Positions 1 to 8,522 of a stretch of DNA of 41,740 nt are shown piece by piece. The position numbers were made by a program, and so were the translations under genes. Numbering within the stretch: position 1 is the stretch's first letter; every line of letters starts with the position of its first letter. The stretch lies in the NCBI RefSeq assembly GCF_000247995.1, contig NZ_BAFE01000013.1, positions 1 through 41,740 of the forward strand, given 5' to 3'. The notes below the pieces were generated by a model. The model was not told where the DNA came from. It made no database searches and worked only from the letters and a program-made list of their open reading frames with translations. The DNA is from Mobilicoccus pelagius NBRC 104925. Its GTDB lineage: Bacteria; Actinomycetota; Actinomycetes; Actinomycetales; Dermatophilaceae.

Positions 1-18
1 ATCTAGGGCGACGACTGG

Positions 19-837
19 TTGCGCGCCCTCCCGCGGCTCGTGCGCGGCGCGCTCGCCCGGTGGGAGCTCAGCGTCGACGGCGCGACCCGGCACGGGCAGT
101 GCGCCCTCGTCGTCCCGGTCCGTCTCCGCGACGGCACGGCCGCGGCACTCAAGGTGGGCTGGCCGCACGCGGAGTCCCGTCACGAGCACCTCGCCCTGCG
201 CGCGTGGGACGGGCGAGGTGCGGTCGAACTCCTCGCCGCCGACCCTGCCCGCGGCACGCTCCTCCTCGCGCGGCTCGACCCCGACCGGGACCTCGCCGGT
301 GTCGACATCACCGAGGCCTGTACGACGATCGGGACGCTCCTGCGACGTCTCGACCGTCCTGCGATCGCGCAGGTGCCGCGGCTCTCGGGGTGGGCGCAGC
401 GGGTCGCCGCGTTCGACTCGCCCACCGCCGCCCAGGTGCCACGCCGTTTCGTCCAGCAGGCGCGCGCGACCGCGCGGGATCTCCTCACCGACGACGTCGA
501 CGGCCGCCTCGTCCACACCGACCTCCACTACGCCAACGTTCTCGACGGGCCGGAGGGATGGACGGCGATCGACCCCAAGGCGATGTCGGCGGAGCCCGAG
601 TTCGGGGTCTGGCCCGCCCTGCACAACCGGTGGGACGAACTCGGCCACGAGATCGCGTGGGGCGTCCACTCCCGCCTCGGGTGGATCTGCGACGCCGCCG
701 GTCTCGACGAGGACCGCGCGCGAGGCTGGGCCCTCGTCCGCACCGTCGTCGACGCGGTCGACGCCGCGGAGGAGGACGACGCCGACCGACTCACGAGGCG
801 GATCACCCTCGCGAAGGCCCTCGCCCAGCGCTGGTGA
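19..837 (+). CDS. Aminoglycoside/hydroxyurea antibiotic resistance kinase (APH(6)-like), N-terminus uncertain
   Basis: The protein resembles the family of streptomycin 6-kinases and hydroxyurea phosphotransferases, cytosolic ATP-dependent small-molecule kinases. The kinase core is visible: the catalytic-loop motif VHTDLHYANVLDG around residue 165 (HxD plus the downstream N) and the metal-binding segment AIDPK that follows it. From the TTG at 19 it would be 272 aa, somewhat short for a family usually near 280-300. The reading frame continues upstream through GDDW, which looks like family sequence, but meets an in-frame TAG at 4-6 right at the window edge. So either TTG is the start, the 5' end is disrupted, or the first bases are an assembly edge. 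It stands alone, convergent with cbiO. A real resistance phenotype cannot be inferred; many chromosomal homologues have unknown substrates. Confidence 0.75.
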   Translation: MRALPRLVRGALARWELSVDGATRHGQCALVVPVRLRDGTAAALKVGWPHAESRHEHLALRAWDGRGAVELLAADPARGTLLLARLDPDRDLAGVDITEACTTIGTLLRRLDRPAIAQVPRLSGWAQRVAAFDSPTAAQVPRRFVQQARATARDLLTDDVDGRLVHTDLHYANVLDGPEGWTAIDPKAMSAEPEFGVWPALHNRWDELGHEIAWGVHSRLGWICDAAGLDEDRARGWALVRTVVDAVDAAEEDDADRLTRRITLAKALAQRW

Positions 838-911
838 CGGGGGTCGCCGAATCCTGTGGGGCCGTCCCTGCGTCCACGACGTGGCCCGGATCGGCGGCGA
901 CGACGCGGGCG

Positions 912-936
912 TGACGTCCCTCGTCGGCGGACGTCA
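912..936. terminator. Weak inverted repeat between convergent genes
   Basis: An 8-bp perfect arm TGACGTCC (912-919) pairs with GGACGTCA (929-936) across a 9-nt loop. It overlaps the cbiO stop codon and lies between two convergent genes. There is no T-run. It could serve as a terminator or a small operator-like palindrome; the evidence is weak. Confidence 0.3.
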
Positions 937-1791
937 GTGGGCCGGGCGAGGATACGACGTGGGGAGGAGACGCCCGCGCAACCGTTCGGCGATACCGTCG
1001 AGGTCGCACAACGGGGCCGCGTCCGGATCGTGGGCGAGCCCGACGCGGGCCGCGAGGTCGAGCACCCACGGGCGCCGCAGGCGCGCGGCCCGCAGGAGGT
1101 CGGTGCGGTCGAGGAGGTCGACCGGGTCGCCCTGGACGACGCGGCCGTCGAGGACGACCGCGCAGTCCTGGGCCCACGCGAGCGCGAGGTCGACGTCGTG
1201 CGTGGCGAGGACGACCGTCGTGGCGTGCTCCTCGAGACGGGCGAGGGCGGTGAACATCTCGTCCACACCCGCCGGGTCGAGGCCGGCGGTGGGTTCGTCG
1301 AGGAGGAGCAGGCAGGGCCGCATGGCGACGGCCCCCGCGATGGCCGCACGCTTGCGCTGGCCGTAGGAGAGCTGGTGCACGGGCCGGTCGGCGAGGTGGG
1401 TGATACCGAGCAGGTCGAGGGCCTCGTCGACGCGTTCGACCGTCTCGGCCTCGGACAGCCCGAGGTTGAGGGGGCCGAAGCTCACGTCGCGGCGGACGTC
1501 GGCGGAGAAGAGCTGGTCGTCGGGGTCCTGCAGGACGAGCTGGACGTTCTGACGGTGGTGGCGCAGACCGGCACGGTCGTACCGCACGGGGGCCCCGTCG
1601 AGGAGGACACGCCCGGCCTGGGGCTGCAGCGCCGCCGACAGACAGCGGAGCAGCGTGGTCTTGCCGGAGCCGTTCGCGCCGAGGAGCGCGATGCGCGTGC
1701 CGCCGGCGATCGTGAGATCCGCCGCGTCGAGCACGGGCGCGCCGTCGTAGCCGAACACGAGGCCCTCGGCGTGCAGGGACTGGTGGCTCAT
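934..1791 (-). CDS. cbiO: Energy-coupling factor cobalt transporter ATP-binding protein CbiO
   Basis: This is the ATPase of an ECF-type cobalt (possibly nickel) importer, 285 aa, cytosolic and bound to the CbiQ transmembrane protein. Visible motifs are Walker [10 protein letters not shown] near residue 40, the Q-loop in [11 protein letters not shown], the signature [13 protein letters not shown], and Walker [13 protein letters not shown] followed by the H-loop LATHDVDLA. The QDPDDQLF wording is typical of ECF ATPases. The ATG at 1791 overlaps the cbiQ stop codon in an ATGA arrangement, so the two are translationally coupled. Metal specificity follows from the linked cbiM/cbiN genes and the riboswitch, not from this sequence alone. 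Confidence 0.9.
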   Translation of the reverse strand: MSHQSLHAEGLVFGYDGAPVLDAADLTIAGGTRIALLGANGSGKTTLLRCLSAALQPQAGRVLLDGAPVRYDRAGLRHHRQNVQLVLQDPDDQLFSADVRRDVSFGPLNLGLSEAETVERVDEALDLLGITHLADRPVHQLSYGQRKRAAIAGAVAMRPCLLLLDEPTAGLDPAGVDEMFTALARLEEHATTVVLATHDVDLALAWAQDCAVVLDGRVVQGDPVDLLDRTDLLRAARLRRPWVLDLAARVGLAHDPDAAPLCDLDGIAERLRGRLLPTSYPRPAH

Positions 1792-2561
1792 GCGAGACCT
1801 CCGGGGACGACGGTGGCGAGGAGGGGCGAGGCGGCGATCACCGCGACGAGCACGACCGACGCCGCGAGGAAACGGGGGGAGGCGTGACGCGGAGGGTCCA
1901 GCGTCGGGAGGGCGTCGACGTACCCGCGCCCGGCGAGGCCGTCCTCCATGCGGCGGGCCCGCGACCAGGCCCGCACGAGGGTGCCCGCGACGAGCGTGGA
2001 CGCCGAGCGCATCGCCGCGGCGCGGGACGCCGAGCCGAGCCGGGCCTCCTGCGCCTCACGGATGCTGCGCACCGACTCGAGCAGCACGAACACCATGCGG
2101 TAGGTGAGGGAGGCGACCTCGACGAGCGGGTCGGGGATGCCGAGGCGCCGCAGCCCGGCGAAGAGGTCGACCATCGGGGTCGTCGTCGCGAGGAGGAACA
2201 TCGCGAGCGCGCCCGAGGTGGCGCGGACGACGAGCGTGCCGGCCGTGGGCAGCATCGACGGGGCCCACCCGACGGTCGGTCCCCCGTCCCAGCCCACGGT
2301 GACGAGCACGCTCACCGTCCCGACGAGGACGAACACGAGCGGCGCGGCGAGGCACCGGAGGAGCAGCCGGGGCCGCACCCGGGCCGGTCCGAGCATGAGT
2401 AGGAGCGCGCAGGCCCCGGCGAGCACCCCGCCGGGCAGCGGGGGGAGCGCGACGGCGCACCCCAGGAGTCCGAGGGAGAGCACGGCCTTGTCGAGCACAC
2501 GTCGTGTCCGCCACGGACTCGCCCAGGCCGCGTCGTCGAGGGCGAGGCCACGCGCGGTCAC
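1788..2561 (-). CDS. cbiQ: Energy-coupling factor cobalt transporter transmembrane protein CbiQ
   Basis: This is the T-component of the ECF cobalt transporter, which couples CbiO hydrolysis to CbiM. The GTG start at 2561 is chosen because the strong Shine-Dalgarno sequence GGGGGA lies just upstream and the hydrophobic protein begins there; upstream in-frame sequence is arginine-rich shadow. The 257-aa product has hydrophobic segments at about residues 27-57, 68-88 and 110-150, plus a C-terminal one. The cytosolic coupling motif of the family is visible as [15 protein letters not shown] near residue 210. It is coupled to cbiO by a 4-nt overlap. Unusually, an opposite-strand GNAT gene separates it from cbiN, so the cbiMNQO operon is interrupted. 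Confidence 0.87.
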   Translation of the reverse strand: MTARGLALDDAAWASPWRTRRVLDKAVLSLGLLGCAVALPPLPGGVLAGACALLLMLGPARVRPRLLLRCLAAPLVFVLVGTVSVLVTVGWDGGPTVGWAPSMLPTAGTLVVRATSGALAMFLLATTTPMVDLFAGLRRLGIPDPLVEVASLTYRMVFVLLESVRSIREAQEARLGSASRAAAMRSASTLVAGTLVRAWSRARRMEDGLAGRGYVDALPTLDPPRHASPRFLAASVVLVAVIAASPLLATVVPGGLA

Positions 2562-2704
2562 GACCGCTCCCCCGGGGTGAGGCGCCGCCGGGCGTGTGGA
2601 GTCCGTGCACGGTGAGCGTGACGAGGTGCGGGACGCCCCGCACGGCCGGTCTCGACGGGGTTGCCGCCGGGCACGTCGACGCCCCGGCCCGCCTCGCCGG
2701 CTGG

Positions 2705-2710
2705 GACACT
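2705..2710 (+). promoter_or_regulatory. Candidate leaderless -10 box for the GNAT gene
   Basis: GACACT ends exactly 6 nt before the ATG at 2717, and no Shine-Dalgarno sequence is present. It matches the weak actinobacterial NANNNT -10 pattern at the spacing expected when transcription starts at the ATG. Confidence 0.35.
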
Positions 2711-2716
2711 CCCCCC

Positions 2717-3358
2717 ATGACCGGAACGCCGAACGACCGTGGCCGCGCCGCGTACCAGGCAGGCTGGCGCATCCGCCACGCGCACCCCGAGGACGCACGG
2801 GTGATGGGTCGCGTACACGTCGAGGTGTGGCGGGAGGCCTACACCGGCCTCATGCGGCCGGAGGCGCTCGCCGGGGTCGATCCCGAGATCGGCGCGCAGC
2901 GGTGGGCGCGGATCCTCGCCGCCCCGAGACCGGACGGCGCGACGACGTGGGTCGGTTGCACCCCCACGGGGGAGGTCGTGGCCCTCGCCTCGGAGGGCCC
3001 GGCGCGGGACGCGGACGCGCCCACCGCGCACGAGGTGCGGGCGCTCAACGTGCTGCGGTCGGCCTACGGGACGGGACTCGCCGATCTGCTCATGGTCGAC
3101 CTCGCGGGGGACGGACCCGCCTACCTGTGGGTGGTCGAGGGCAACGACCGGGCCGTCGCGTTCTACCGACGTCACGGCTTCGAGGACGACGGCGGACGCA
3201 AGGTCGACGAGCGGCTCGGCGTGCGGGAGATCCGCATGGGACGGGAGCGGTCGCCCTGGGCGGGGGACGCCGCGTCGGACCTCGACGGTGCCGCGCGGGA
3301 CGCCGACGGGGGCCGAGGGCTCGGCCCCTCCCCCGTGGTGACGGGGAAGGGGCCGTGA
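2717..3358 (+). CDS. GNAT-family N-acetyltransferase
   Basis: This 213-aa protein is a GNAT acyltransferase, which transfers an acyl group from acyl-CoA to an amine; the substrate is unknown. Near the N-terminus, IRHAHPEDARVMGRVHVEVWREAY is the usual GNAT opening. The C-terminal half has LNVLRSAYGTGLADLL (an altered acetyl-CoA loop region) and the conserved motif B segment VVEGNDRAVAFYRRHGFEDDG. The last 40 residues, after EIRMGRER, are low-complexity Gly/Asp/Ala-rich and not typical of the fold. They run into a hairpin, so the natural stop may have been lost. The gene sits on the strand opposite to cbiN and cbiQ and splits the cobalt-transporter operon, which suggests insertion into an older cbiMNQO cluster. 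Confidence 0.8.
   Translation: MTGTPNDRGRAAYQAGWRIRHAHPEDARVMGRVHVEVWREAYTGLMRPEALAGVDPEIGAQRWARILAAPRPDGATTWVGCTPTGEVVALASEGPARDADAPTAHEVRALNVLRSAYGTGLADLLMVDLAGDGPAYLWVVEGNDRAVAFYRRHGFEDDGGRKVDERLGVREIRMGRERSPWAGDAASDLDGAARDADGGRGLGPSPVVTGKGP
3323..3354. terminator. Hairpin overlapping the 3' end of the GNAT gene
   Basis: The arms 3323-3336 and 3341-3354 (14 nt each, one mismatch, loop GGTG) form a strong G+C hairpin inside the last codons of the GNAT gene. It could end GNAT transcription and, on the other strand, limit cbiMN readthrough into cbiQO. Confidence 0.5.
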
Positions 3359-3450
3359 GCGGTCACTGTCGACGAGCGTAGCCACGCCGCAGGCGAACCC
3401 GGCCGCGCGGCGTCGACAAGGGCGGCCCGACGCATCCATTCGGTGACGAA

Positions 3451-3789
3451 TCACCTGGCGGTGGCGGTGCTCACCGGGACGCCGACCGGGGCAGACTCGG
3501 TGCGACGACGCCCCTGGAGGCGACCGACGCAGTACCCCAGCGCGATGCCGCCGAGCGCGGCCTGGGCGGCGAACAGGCCGGACTCCAGCTCGCCGGAGCC
3601 GAGCTCGACGACCGGCTGGAACCACGGCGTCACGCCGTTCTCGTCGAGGATCGAGGTGACCTGCGAATCGGTGCCGCCGAACCCCTCCTCGGCGGCGGGG
3701 TCCTGGCGGAGTCCGCCGAGGAAGAACGACACGGCGAGCACGACGACGATGGCGCCGAGCAAAGCGAGGGTGACGGCGTGCTTCCTCAT
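3451..3789 (-). CDS. cbiN: Cobalt transport accessory protein CbiN
   Basis: CbiN is the small accessory membrane protein of the ECF cobalt transporter, needed with CbiM for metal loading. The 112-aa product has an N-terminal membrane helix at about residues 7-25 ([19 protein letters not shown]) and an extracytoplasmic loop containing [10 protein letters not shown] and [12 protein letters not shown] second helix covers residues 72-90 ([19 protein letters not shown]). This helix-loop-helix layout and the PWFxP stretch are typical of CbiN. The ATG at 3789 overlaps the cbiM stop in an ATGA junction, so translation is coupled to cbiM. The last 20 residues are a basic, polar tail. Confidence 0.87.
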   Translation of the reverse strand: MRKHAVTLALLGAIVVVLAVSFFLGGLRQDPAAEEGFGGTDSQVTSILDENGVTPWFQPVVELGSGELESGLFAAQAALGGIALGYCVGRLQGRRRTESAPVGVPVSTATAR

Positions 3790-4541
3790 CGGGCCACCTC
3801 CGTGCTGTCGACGGGGCGGATGCCCGGGGCGTCGGCCACCCGGCCGGACCCCGAGTCGCTCGCGTCCGTCCCCGACGTCCGGGTGAGCGCACCGGAAACG
3901 ACACCGAGACGCACGAGCTCCGGACGGGCGACGTCGCGGAGGAGCCGGAACACGAGGACCGTGAGCAGGCCCTCGACGATCGCGAGCGGGATCTGGGTCA
4001 CGGCGAAGATGCCGAGGAACTTGGCGGCCGCACCGGCGAACCCGGACGTCGCGTCCGGGTAGGCGAGCGCGAGCTGCACCGAGGTGACGCAGTACGTGGC
4101 GAGGTCCGCGAGGGCCGCGGCCGCGAAGATCGCGACCGCCTCGTGACGACGCAGGAGACGCCACGTCGCGTATGCCACCCAGGGTCCGACGACGCCCATC
4201 GAGAACACGTTCGCCCCGAGCGTCGTGAGCCCGCCGTGGGCGAGGAGCAGCGCCTGGAAGAGGAGGACGACGGTGCAGAGGAACGCCATGACCGGCGGCC
4301 TGAAGAGGACGGCCCCGAGACCGGTGCCCGTCGGGTGGCTCGAGCTGCCCTGCCAGGACGGCAGCTTGACGGCGGAGAGGATGAACGTGAACGCCCCAGC
4401 GGCGCCGAGCAGCAGACGGCTCTCGGGATTCTCGCGCACCTGACGCATGACCGCCCGCGCCCCGTGGACGACGAACGGTGCGGACACGGCGGCCCAGGCG
4501 GCCGCGTGGAGTGGGGGCAGGTAGCCCTCGGCGATGTGCAT
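3786..4541 (-). CDS. cbiM: Cobalt ECF transporter substrate-binding protein CbiM
   Basis: CbiM is the integral membrane S-component that binds Co(II); the family coordinates metal through the N-terminal Met-His. The start at 4541 gives exactly that: [10 protein letters not shown] at the N-terminus, with His2 in place, and the Shine-Dalgarno AGGAG lies 6-7 nt upstream. The 251-aa product has several hydrophobic helices and the family stretch [20 protein letters not shown] around residues 75-95. The C-terminal 40 residues are polar and longer than usual. The gene is led by a cobalamin riboswitch and followed by cbiN with a 4-nt overlap. It should be repressed when adenosylcobalamin is plentiful. 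Confidence 0.92.
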   Translation of the reverse strand: MHIAEGYLPPLHAAAWAAVSAPFVVHGARAVMRQVRENPESRLLLGAAGAFTFILSAVKLPSWQGSSSHPTGTGLGAVLFRPPVMAFLCTVVLLFQALLLAHGGLTTLGANVFSMGVVGPWVAYATWRLLRRHEAVAIFAAAALADLATYCVTSVQLALAYPDATSGFAGAAAKFLGIFAVTQIPLAIVEGLLTVLVFRLLRDVARPELVRLGVVSGALTRTSGTDASDSGSGRVADAPGIRPVDSTEVAR

Positions 4542-4550
4542 GTGCTTCTC

Positions 4551-4578
4551 CTTCGGGGATGACGCGTCCCCATCGAAG
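4551..4578 (-). promoter_or_regulatory. Possible Shine-Dalgarno-masking hairpin before cbiM
   Basis: On the minus strand CTTCG-AT-GGGGA (4578 to about 4567) can pair with TCCCC-GAAG (4559 to 4551). The base of the stem overlaps the AGGAG Shine-Dalgarno sequence (4552-4548). It lies directly downstream of the riboswitch aptamer, as expected for a translational expression platform. Pairing was judged by eye. Confidence 0.45.
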
Positions 4579-4584
4579 CGGCGG

Positions 4585-4715
4585 GTGAGTGTCTGACTCG
4601 GGCCCGTGGGGGCCCTCACAGTGGCGCGACCGTGCCGGATTCGAACCGGCTTCCTCACCTCGACCGCGGAGTGTGTTGACCCGCCGAGTATGGCATTCGC
4701 TCCGGGGGCGCGGGT
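4585..4715 (-). ncRNA. Cobalamin (B12) riboswitch
   Basis: Read on the minus strand, positions 4662-4621 contain the B12 core: GAAGCCGG, then GAATCCGGCACGGTCGC, then GCCACTGT. The characteristic GAGTCAGACACTCA follows at about 4599-4586. This order matches the conserved boxes of the cobalamin riboswitch family as seen before actinobacterial cobalt-transport genes. The 5' part (about 4690-4665) includes GTCAACAC and CTCCGCGG, which fit the variable 5' stems, so the upper limit is approximate. The core reads GGTTCGAA where GGTGCGAA is common. It precedes cbiM by about 45 nt and should lower cbiMN expression when adenosylcobalamin is bound. Confidence 0.85.
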
Positions 4716-4753
4716 CGCACGTCCGGGACCGTCCTTCCGGCGAGGGATGCCCG

Positions 4754-4806
4754 GCCACCGCACTGCCACCGCCACCGCCACTGCCACTGCCACCGCCACC
4801 GCCACC
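4754..4806. repeat. Hexanucleotide tandem repeat GCCACY
   Basis: Nine tandem copies of GCCAC(C/T) are present, the second copy lacking one base. The tract lies between the riboswitch leader and tpx, where the cbiM promoter should be. It reads GGTGGC on the minus strand. Confidence 0.85.
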
Positions 4807-4869
4807 CGGCGGACGGCGAAGCGCACCGGCGATCTGGCCCGTCGACGTCGCCCGTGTTACACAGGGTGC

Positions 4870-5367
4870 ATGGCAACGACTGCGCTCAAGGGCAACCCCG
4901 TCCAGACCTCTGGCGACCTTCCCGGCGTCGGCGGCAAGGCCCCCGGCTTCACCCTCACGGGCACCGACCTGACCGACCTCACCGCGGCCGACCTCGAGGG
5001 TCGCCGCGTCGTCCTCAACATCTTCCCGAGCATCGACACGGGCGTGTGCGCGCAGAGCGTGCGGACGTTCAACGAGCGCGCCGCCGACCTCGAGGACACG
5101 ACGGTCGTGTGCGTCTCCCAGGACCTCCCCTTCGCGCTCTCCCGCTTCTGCGGCGCCGAGGGCATCGAGAACGTCACGGCGGCGAGCAGCTTCCGTGGTG
5201 ACTTCGGTCGTCGCTATGGCGTCCAGATGGTCGACGGCCCGTTCCGCGGCCTCCTCGCCCGGGCGGTCGTCGTCCTCGACACCGACGGCAAGGTCCTCCA
5301 CACCGAACTCGTCCCCGAGATCGGCCAGGAGCCCGACTACGACGCCGCGCTCGCCTCGCTCGCCTGA
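4870..5367 (+). CDS. tpx: Thiol peroxidase (atypical 2-Cys peroxiredoxin) Tpx
   Basis: Tpx reduces hydrogen peroxide and alkyl hydroperoxides using thioredoxin as electron donor, in the cytosol. The 165-aa length is standard. The peroxidatic site is PSIDTGVCAQSVRTFN (Cys near residue 60, with the Tpx-specific S/T-x-V-C setting). The resolving cysteine lies in LSRFCGAEG near residue 95, so both cysteines of the atypical 2-Cys mechanism are present. The fold is completed by ARAVVVLDTDGKV and a C-terminal EPDYDAALASL. No Shine-Dalgarno sequence precedes the ATG; TACACA ends 6 nt before it, so a leaderless transcript is possible. A long hairpin follows the stop. Confidence 0.93.
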   Translation: MATTALKGNPVQTSGDLPGVGGKAPGFTLTGTDLTDLTAADLEGRRVVLNIFPSIDTGVCAQSVRTFNERAADLEDTTVVCVSQDLPFALSRFCGAEGIENVTAASSFRGDFGRRYGVQMVDGPFRGLLARAVVVLDTDGKVLHTELVPEIGQEPDYDAALASLA

Positions 5368-5406
5368 TCCACGTCGCGACCGACGACGGTCGCTCCACAC
5401 GCACCG

Positions 5407-5446
5407 CGAGGGGGTGGCCACGGACCTCTCCGTGGCCACCCCCTCG
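5407..5446. terminator. Bidirectional terminator hairpin between tpx and the DUF4118 gene
   Basis: A perfect 17-bp stem (5407-5423 with 5430-5446) has a 6-nt loop and sits between two convergent genes. It has no strong T-run, which is common in high-G+C actinobacteria. Confidence 0.75.
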
Positions 5447-5458
5447 TGCGTGCGGAGG

Positions 5459-6211
5459 TCAGCGCCGCATGGCCTGGTGCGCGATCTGCCCGGCGAGGAG
5501 GACGGCGACCTTCCCCTGCTCGGGGTCGGGCGAGACGGTCCGGTGTCCCGCGGTGACGCGCACGTGACCGACGACGTCGTTCCCCCACCGCACCGGGATG
5601 ACGGTGACCTCGTCGGTCGGGAGGCTGCGGAGGACGTGCGTGTTCTTGCGGATGCGGCCGTCGGCGTCGATCGTCGGCTGCGACGGCGGCGGGGCACCGT
5701 GCTCGTAGGTGACGTCCTCGGCCCCGAGCACGCGGGCGATCTCGCCGCACGCGGTGCGGTCCTCCCACCGCAGGTCGGTGGGGTCGGTGCGCGCCGACGA
5801 CAGCGAGATCGCGTCGTCGAGGTAGGTCGCCCGGCGCAGGGCGACGGCGGACTGGCGACGGCCCCAGAGGGCGAGTTCCGTGACCGCCGCCCCCACGAGG
5901 AGGAACGCGCCGACGAGTTCGAGGTCGTCCCGGCCCCAGATCGCCACGGAGAGGTACGGGGCGGTGAAGAAGACGTCGAACCACACGGCGCTGCTCACGG
6001 CGGCGAGGACACCGGCCCAGCGGTCGCCGCAGGCCGCGGCCGCGACGACGGGGAGGACGAGCACGAGGACGGCCGCCGCCTGGTCGAGGTGTGCGCGGAC
6101 GAGCCACAGCGCCCAGGCGAGGACGAACGGGACGAGGAGCGCGGCCAGGCGGACCGCGATGGTCGTGCGCCAGGACGAGGCGCGGCGGCGACGGGTCGAA
6201 CTCGGACTCAT
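5459..6211 (-). CDS. DUF4118 (KdpD-like) four-helix membrane protein
   Basis: This 250-aa protein has an N-terminal basic stretch ([12 protein letters not shown]) and then four hydrophobic segments between about residues 15 and 105. These include [35 protein letters not shown], and [20 protein letters not shown] with the family-typical WFDVFFTxPY motif. This is the membrane module found in the KdpD potassium sensor kinase. The cytosolic part (110-250) is a small mixed alpha/beta region ending [19 protein letters not shown], perhaps a degenerate GAF-like domain. No histidine kinase domain follows, so it is not a complete sensor kinase. The ATG at 6211 is chosen at the first hydrophobic-protein boundary. 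Function unknown; sensing or scaffolding is a guess. Confidence 0.75.
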   Translation of the reverse strand: MSPSSTRRRRASSWRTTIAVRLAALLVPFVLAWALWLVRAHLDQAAAVLVLVLPVVAAAACGDRWAGVLAAVSSAVWFDVFFTAPYLSVAIWGRDDLELVGAFLLVGAAVTELALWGRRQSAVALRRATYLDDAISLSSARTDPTDLRWEDRTACGEIARVLGAEDVTYEHGAPPPSQPTIDADGRIRKNTHVLRSLPTDEVTVIPVRWGNDVVGHVRVTAGHRTVSPDPEQGKVAVLLAGQIAHQAMRR

Positions 6212-6315
6212 GGGTCCAGTCCACACCCCCGCAGCCGGCTCGGGGCGCATACGCGCGAGCCGGCGGCGACGTGGTCCGCCCGGACGGCGGGCGAAGGGGT
6301 GTCGGCGCCGCGTCC

Positions 6316-6321
6316 TACGGT
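6316..6321 (+). promoter_or_regulatory. Candidate leaderless -10 box TACGGT
   Basis: TACGGT ends 6 nt before the ATG at 6328 of the thioredoxin-domain gene, where no Shine-Dalgarno sequence exists. It fits TANNNT at leaderless spacing. Confidence 0.45.
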
Positions 6322-6327
6322 GGGGCC

Positions 6328-8373
6328 ATGGCGAACCGACTGGTCGATGCGACGAGCCCCTACCTGCGGCAACACGCCGACAATCCCGTGGACTGGTGGC
6401 CCTGGTGCGACGAGGCACTCGCGGAGGCCCGGGAACGCGACGTGCCGATCCTGCTCTCCATCGGGTACGCCGCATGCCACTGGTGCCACGTCATGGCGCA
6501 CGAGGTGTTCGAGGACGAGGGCGTCGCCTCGGCGCTCGCCGACGGGTTCGTCGCGATCAAGGTCGACCGCGAGGAACGGCCCGATCTCGACGCCGTCTAC
6601 ATGTCGGCCACCGTCGCCCTCACCGGCCGGGGCGGGTGGCCGATGACGTGCCTGCTCACCCCCGACGGTCGACCGTTCTTCGCGGCGACGTACGTGCCAC
6701 GCCCGCAGTTCCTCCACCTCCTCGCGAGCGCCCACGAGGCGTGGACGGAGCGTCGCGACGAGGTCGAGGAGTCCGCCGACCGCATCGCCGAGGCCCTCCG
6801 CGGGCAGGTCGACGCGCAGGCGCAGCTCGCCCCCGTGCTCGGCGACACGCCGGAGGCGCAGGGCGCCGACGACGTCCTCCGCGCCGCCCTCGACGCCGCG
6901 GAGGAGCGCACCGCGTCGACGTTCGACTGGGAACGCGGCGGGTTCGGCACCGCGCCCAAGTTCCCGCCGTCGATGACGCTGTCGTGGCTGCTGCGTCACC
7001 ACGACCGCACGACCACGCCGCGCGCCCTGCAGATGGTCGAGGCCACGTGCGAGGCGATGGCCCGCGGCGGGATGTACGACCAGCTCGCGGGCGGTTTCAC
7101 GCGCTACTCCACGGACGCCGACTGGGTCGTCCCCCACTTCGAGAAGATGCTCTACGACAACGCTCTCCTCCTCTCGGTGTACACCGACTGGTTCCGCGTG
7201 AGCGGCTCGCCCCTCGCCGAGCGGGTCGCCCGCGAGACGGCCGAGTTCCTCCTCCGCGACCTGCGCACCCCCGAGGGTGCGTTCGCCTCCTCGCTCGACG
7301 CCGACTCCCCCGCGGCCCCCGACGCGCCCCCGGCGCTCGAGGGCGAGGGCGCGGCGTACGTGTGGACCCCCGCCCAGCTCACCGCGGTGCTCGGCGAGGA
7401 GGACGCCGCCACGGCGGCACTGCTCCTCGGCGTCACCGAGGCCGGCACCTTCGAGCACGGCGCCTCGGTGCTGCAGCGTCGCGTGGACCCCGACCCCGCG
7501 TGGTGGACCTCGGCCCGCGAGAGGCTCCTCCGCGCCCGCCTGACCCGTCCGCAACCGGCCCGCGACGACAAGGTCGTCACCGCGTGGAACGGCCTCGCGA
7601 TCGCCGCACTCGCCGACGCGTCCGTCGCCCTCGACGACCCGCGGCTGCTCGAGGCGGCCGTCGCGTGCGCCGAGTTCGTCGTCGCCACCCACGTCGTCGA
7701 CGGACGCTGCCGACGCACGTCCCGCGACGGTGTCGTCGGTGACGCCCTCGGGGTCGCCGAGGACCACGGCGACCTCGCGCACGGCCTCGTCCGCCTCCAC
7801 GCCGCAACCGGCGAGCAGGTGTGGCTCGACGCCGCCGGAGCCCTCCTCGACGTGGCCACCGACCTCTTCGACGCCCCCGACGGCGGGTTCTTCGACACCG
7901 GCAGCGACGCCGCCGAGCTGCTCCTGCGGCCCCGCAGCGACACCGACAACGCCGAGCCGTGCGGGGCGTCCTCCCTCGCGCGGGCCCTCCTCGAACACGG
8001 CGCGTACGCGGGATCGACGCGTCACCTCGATCGCGCGCGCGCGGCGCTCGAGGCCGGGTGCCGCATCGCGCTGCGCACCCCCACGTTCGGCGGGTGGACC
8101 CTCGCCGCCGCCGAACTCGCCGCCTCCGGGCCCCTCACGGTCGCCCTCGCGACGCCGAACACGCCGACCTCCGGAGACGCGCTGTCGGACGTCGCCGCCC
8201 GGCATCCCCGCGCCCTCGTCCTCCGCGGGGCCACCGACTCCGCTCCGCTGCTCGTCGACCGCCCCGCGCGGGAGGAGCGCACGACGGCCTACGTGTGCCG
8301 GGGCACGGTCTGCGGCGCGCCCCTCACCACCCCGGAGGCCCTCGCCGAGGCACTCGCCCCCGACACGCCGTGA
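6328..8373 (+). CDS. Thioredoxin domain-containing protein (YyaL/DUF255 family)
   Basis: This 681-aa protein belongs to the DUF255/YyaL family: an N-terminal thioredoxin-like domain followed by an (alpha/alpha)6-barrel like N-acylglucosamine epimerases. The start [20 protein letters not shown] is diagnostic. The redox motif C-H-W-C is at residues 50-53 within [20 protein letters not shown]. The helical barrel runs from about residue 190 to the end, with [30 protein letters not shown] and [14 protein letters not shown] all conserved. Enzymatic activity has not been settled for the family, so none is assigned. Length is standard. It is transcribed divergently from the DUF4118 gene, with 116 bp between the starts. 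Confidence 0.92.
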   Translation: MANRLVDATSPYLRQHADNPVDWWPWCDEALAEARERDVPILLSIGYAACHWCHVMAHEVFEDEGVASALADGFVAIKVDREERPDLDAVYMSATVALTGRGGWPMTCLLTPDGRPFFAATYVPRPQFLHLLASAHEAWTERRDEVEESADRIAEALRGQVDAQAQLAPVLGDTPEAQGADDVLRAALDAAEERTASTFDWERGGFGTAPKFPPSMTLSWLLRHHDRTTTPRALQMVEATCEAMARGGMYDQLAGGFTRYSTDADWVVPHFEKMLYDNALLLSVYTDWFRVSGSPLAERVARETAEFLLRDLRTPEGAFASSLDADSPAAPDAPPALEGEGAAYVWTPAQLTAVLGEEDAATAALLLGVTEAGTFEHGASVLQRRVDPDPAWWTSARERLLRARLTRPQPARDDKVVTAWNGLAIAALADASVALDDPRLLEAAVACAEFVVATHVVDGRCRRTSRDGVVGDALGVAEDHGDLAHGLVRLHAATGEQVWLDAAGALLDVATDLFDAPDGGFFDTGSDAAELLLRPRSDTDNAEPCGASSLARALLEHGAYAGSTRHLDRARAALEAGCRIALRTPTFGGWTLAAAELAASGPLTVALATPNTPTSGDALSDVAARHPRALVLRGATDSAPLLVDRPAREERTTAYVCRGTVCGAPLTTPEALAEALAPDTP

Positions 8374-8522
8374 TCCTCCCGGCGGCGGCCCGGCGCGACA
8401 TGCCGTCGTGACCGCCCCGCGGGAGGCGTTCCCGGAGTACGGTCTCGACACGATCCCCCTCCGTCCGCGTCCTCCCCCGCCCCCTCGATACCGGGCCGCA
8501 TCCCCTCACGTCAGGAGTTCCC

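Noticed and set aside
856-1887. Long frame opposite cbiO
   Set aside because: It is a shadow of cbiO: no family features, and highly charged, repetitive composition.
4621-4700. A tRNA gene on the minus strand, suggested by GGTTCGAATCC
   Set aside because: The sequence lacks a cloverleaf and an anticodon arm, and the flanking boxes (GCCACTGT, GAGTCAGACACTC) belong to the cobalamin riboswitch.
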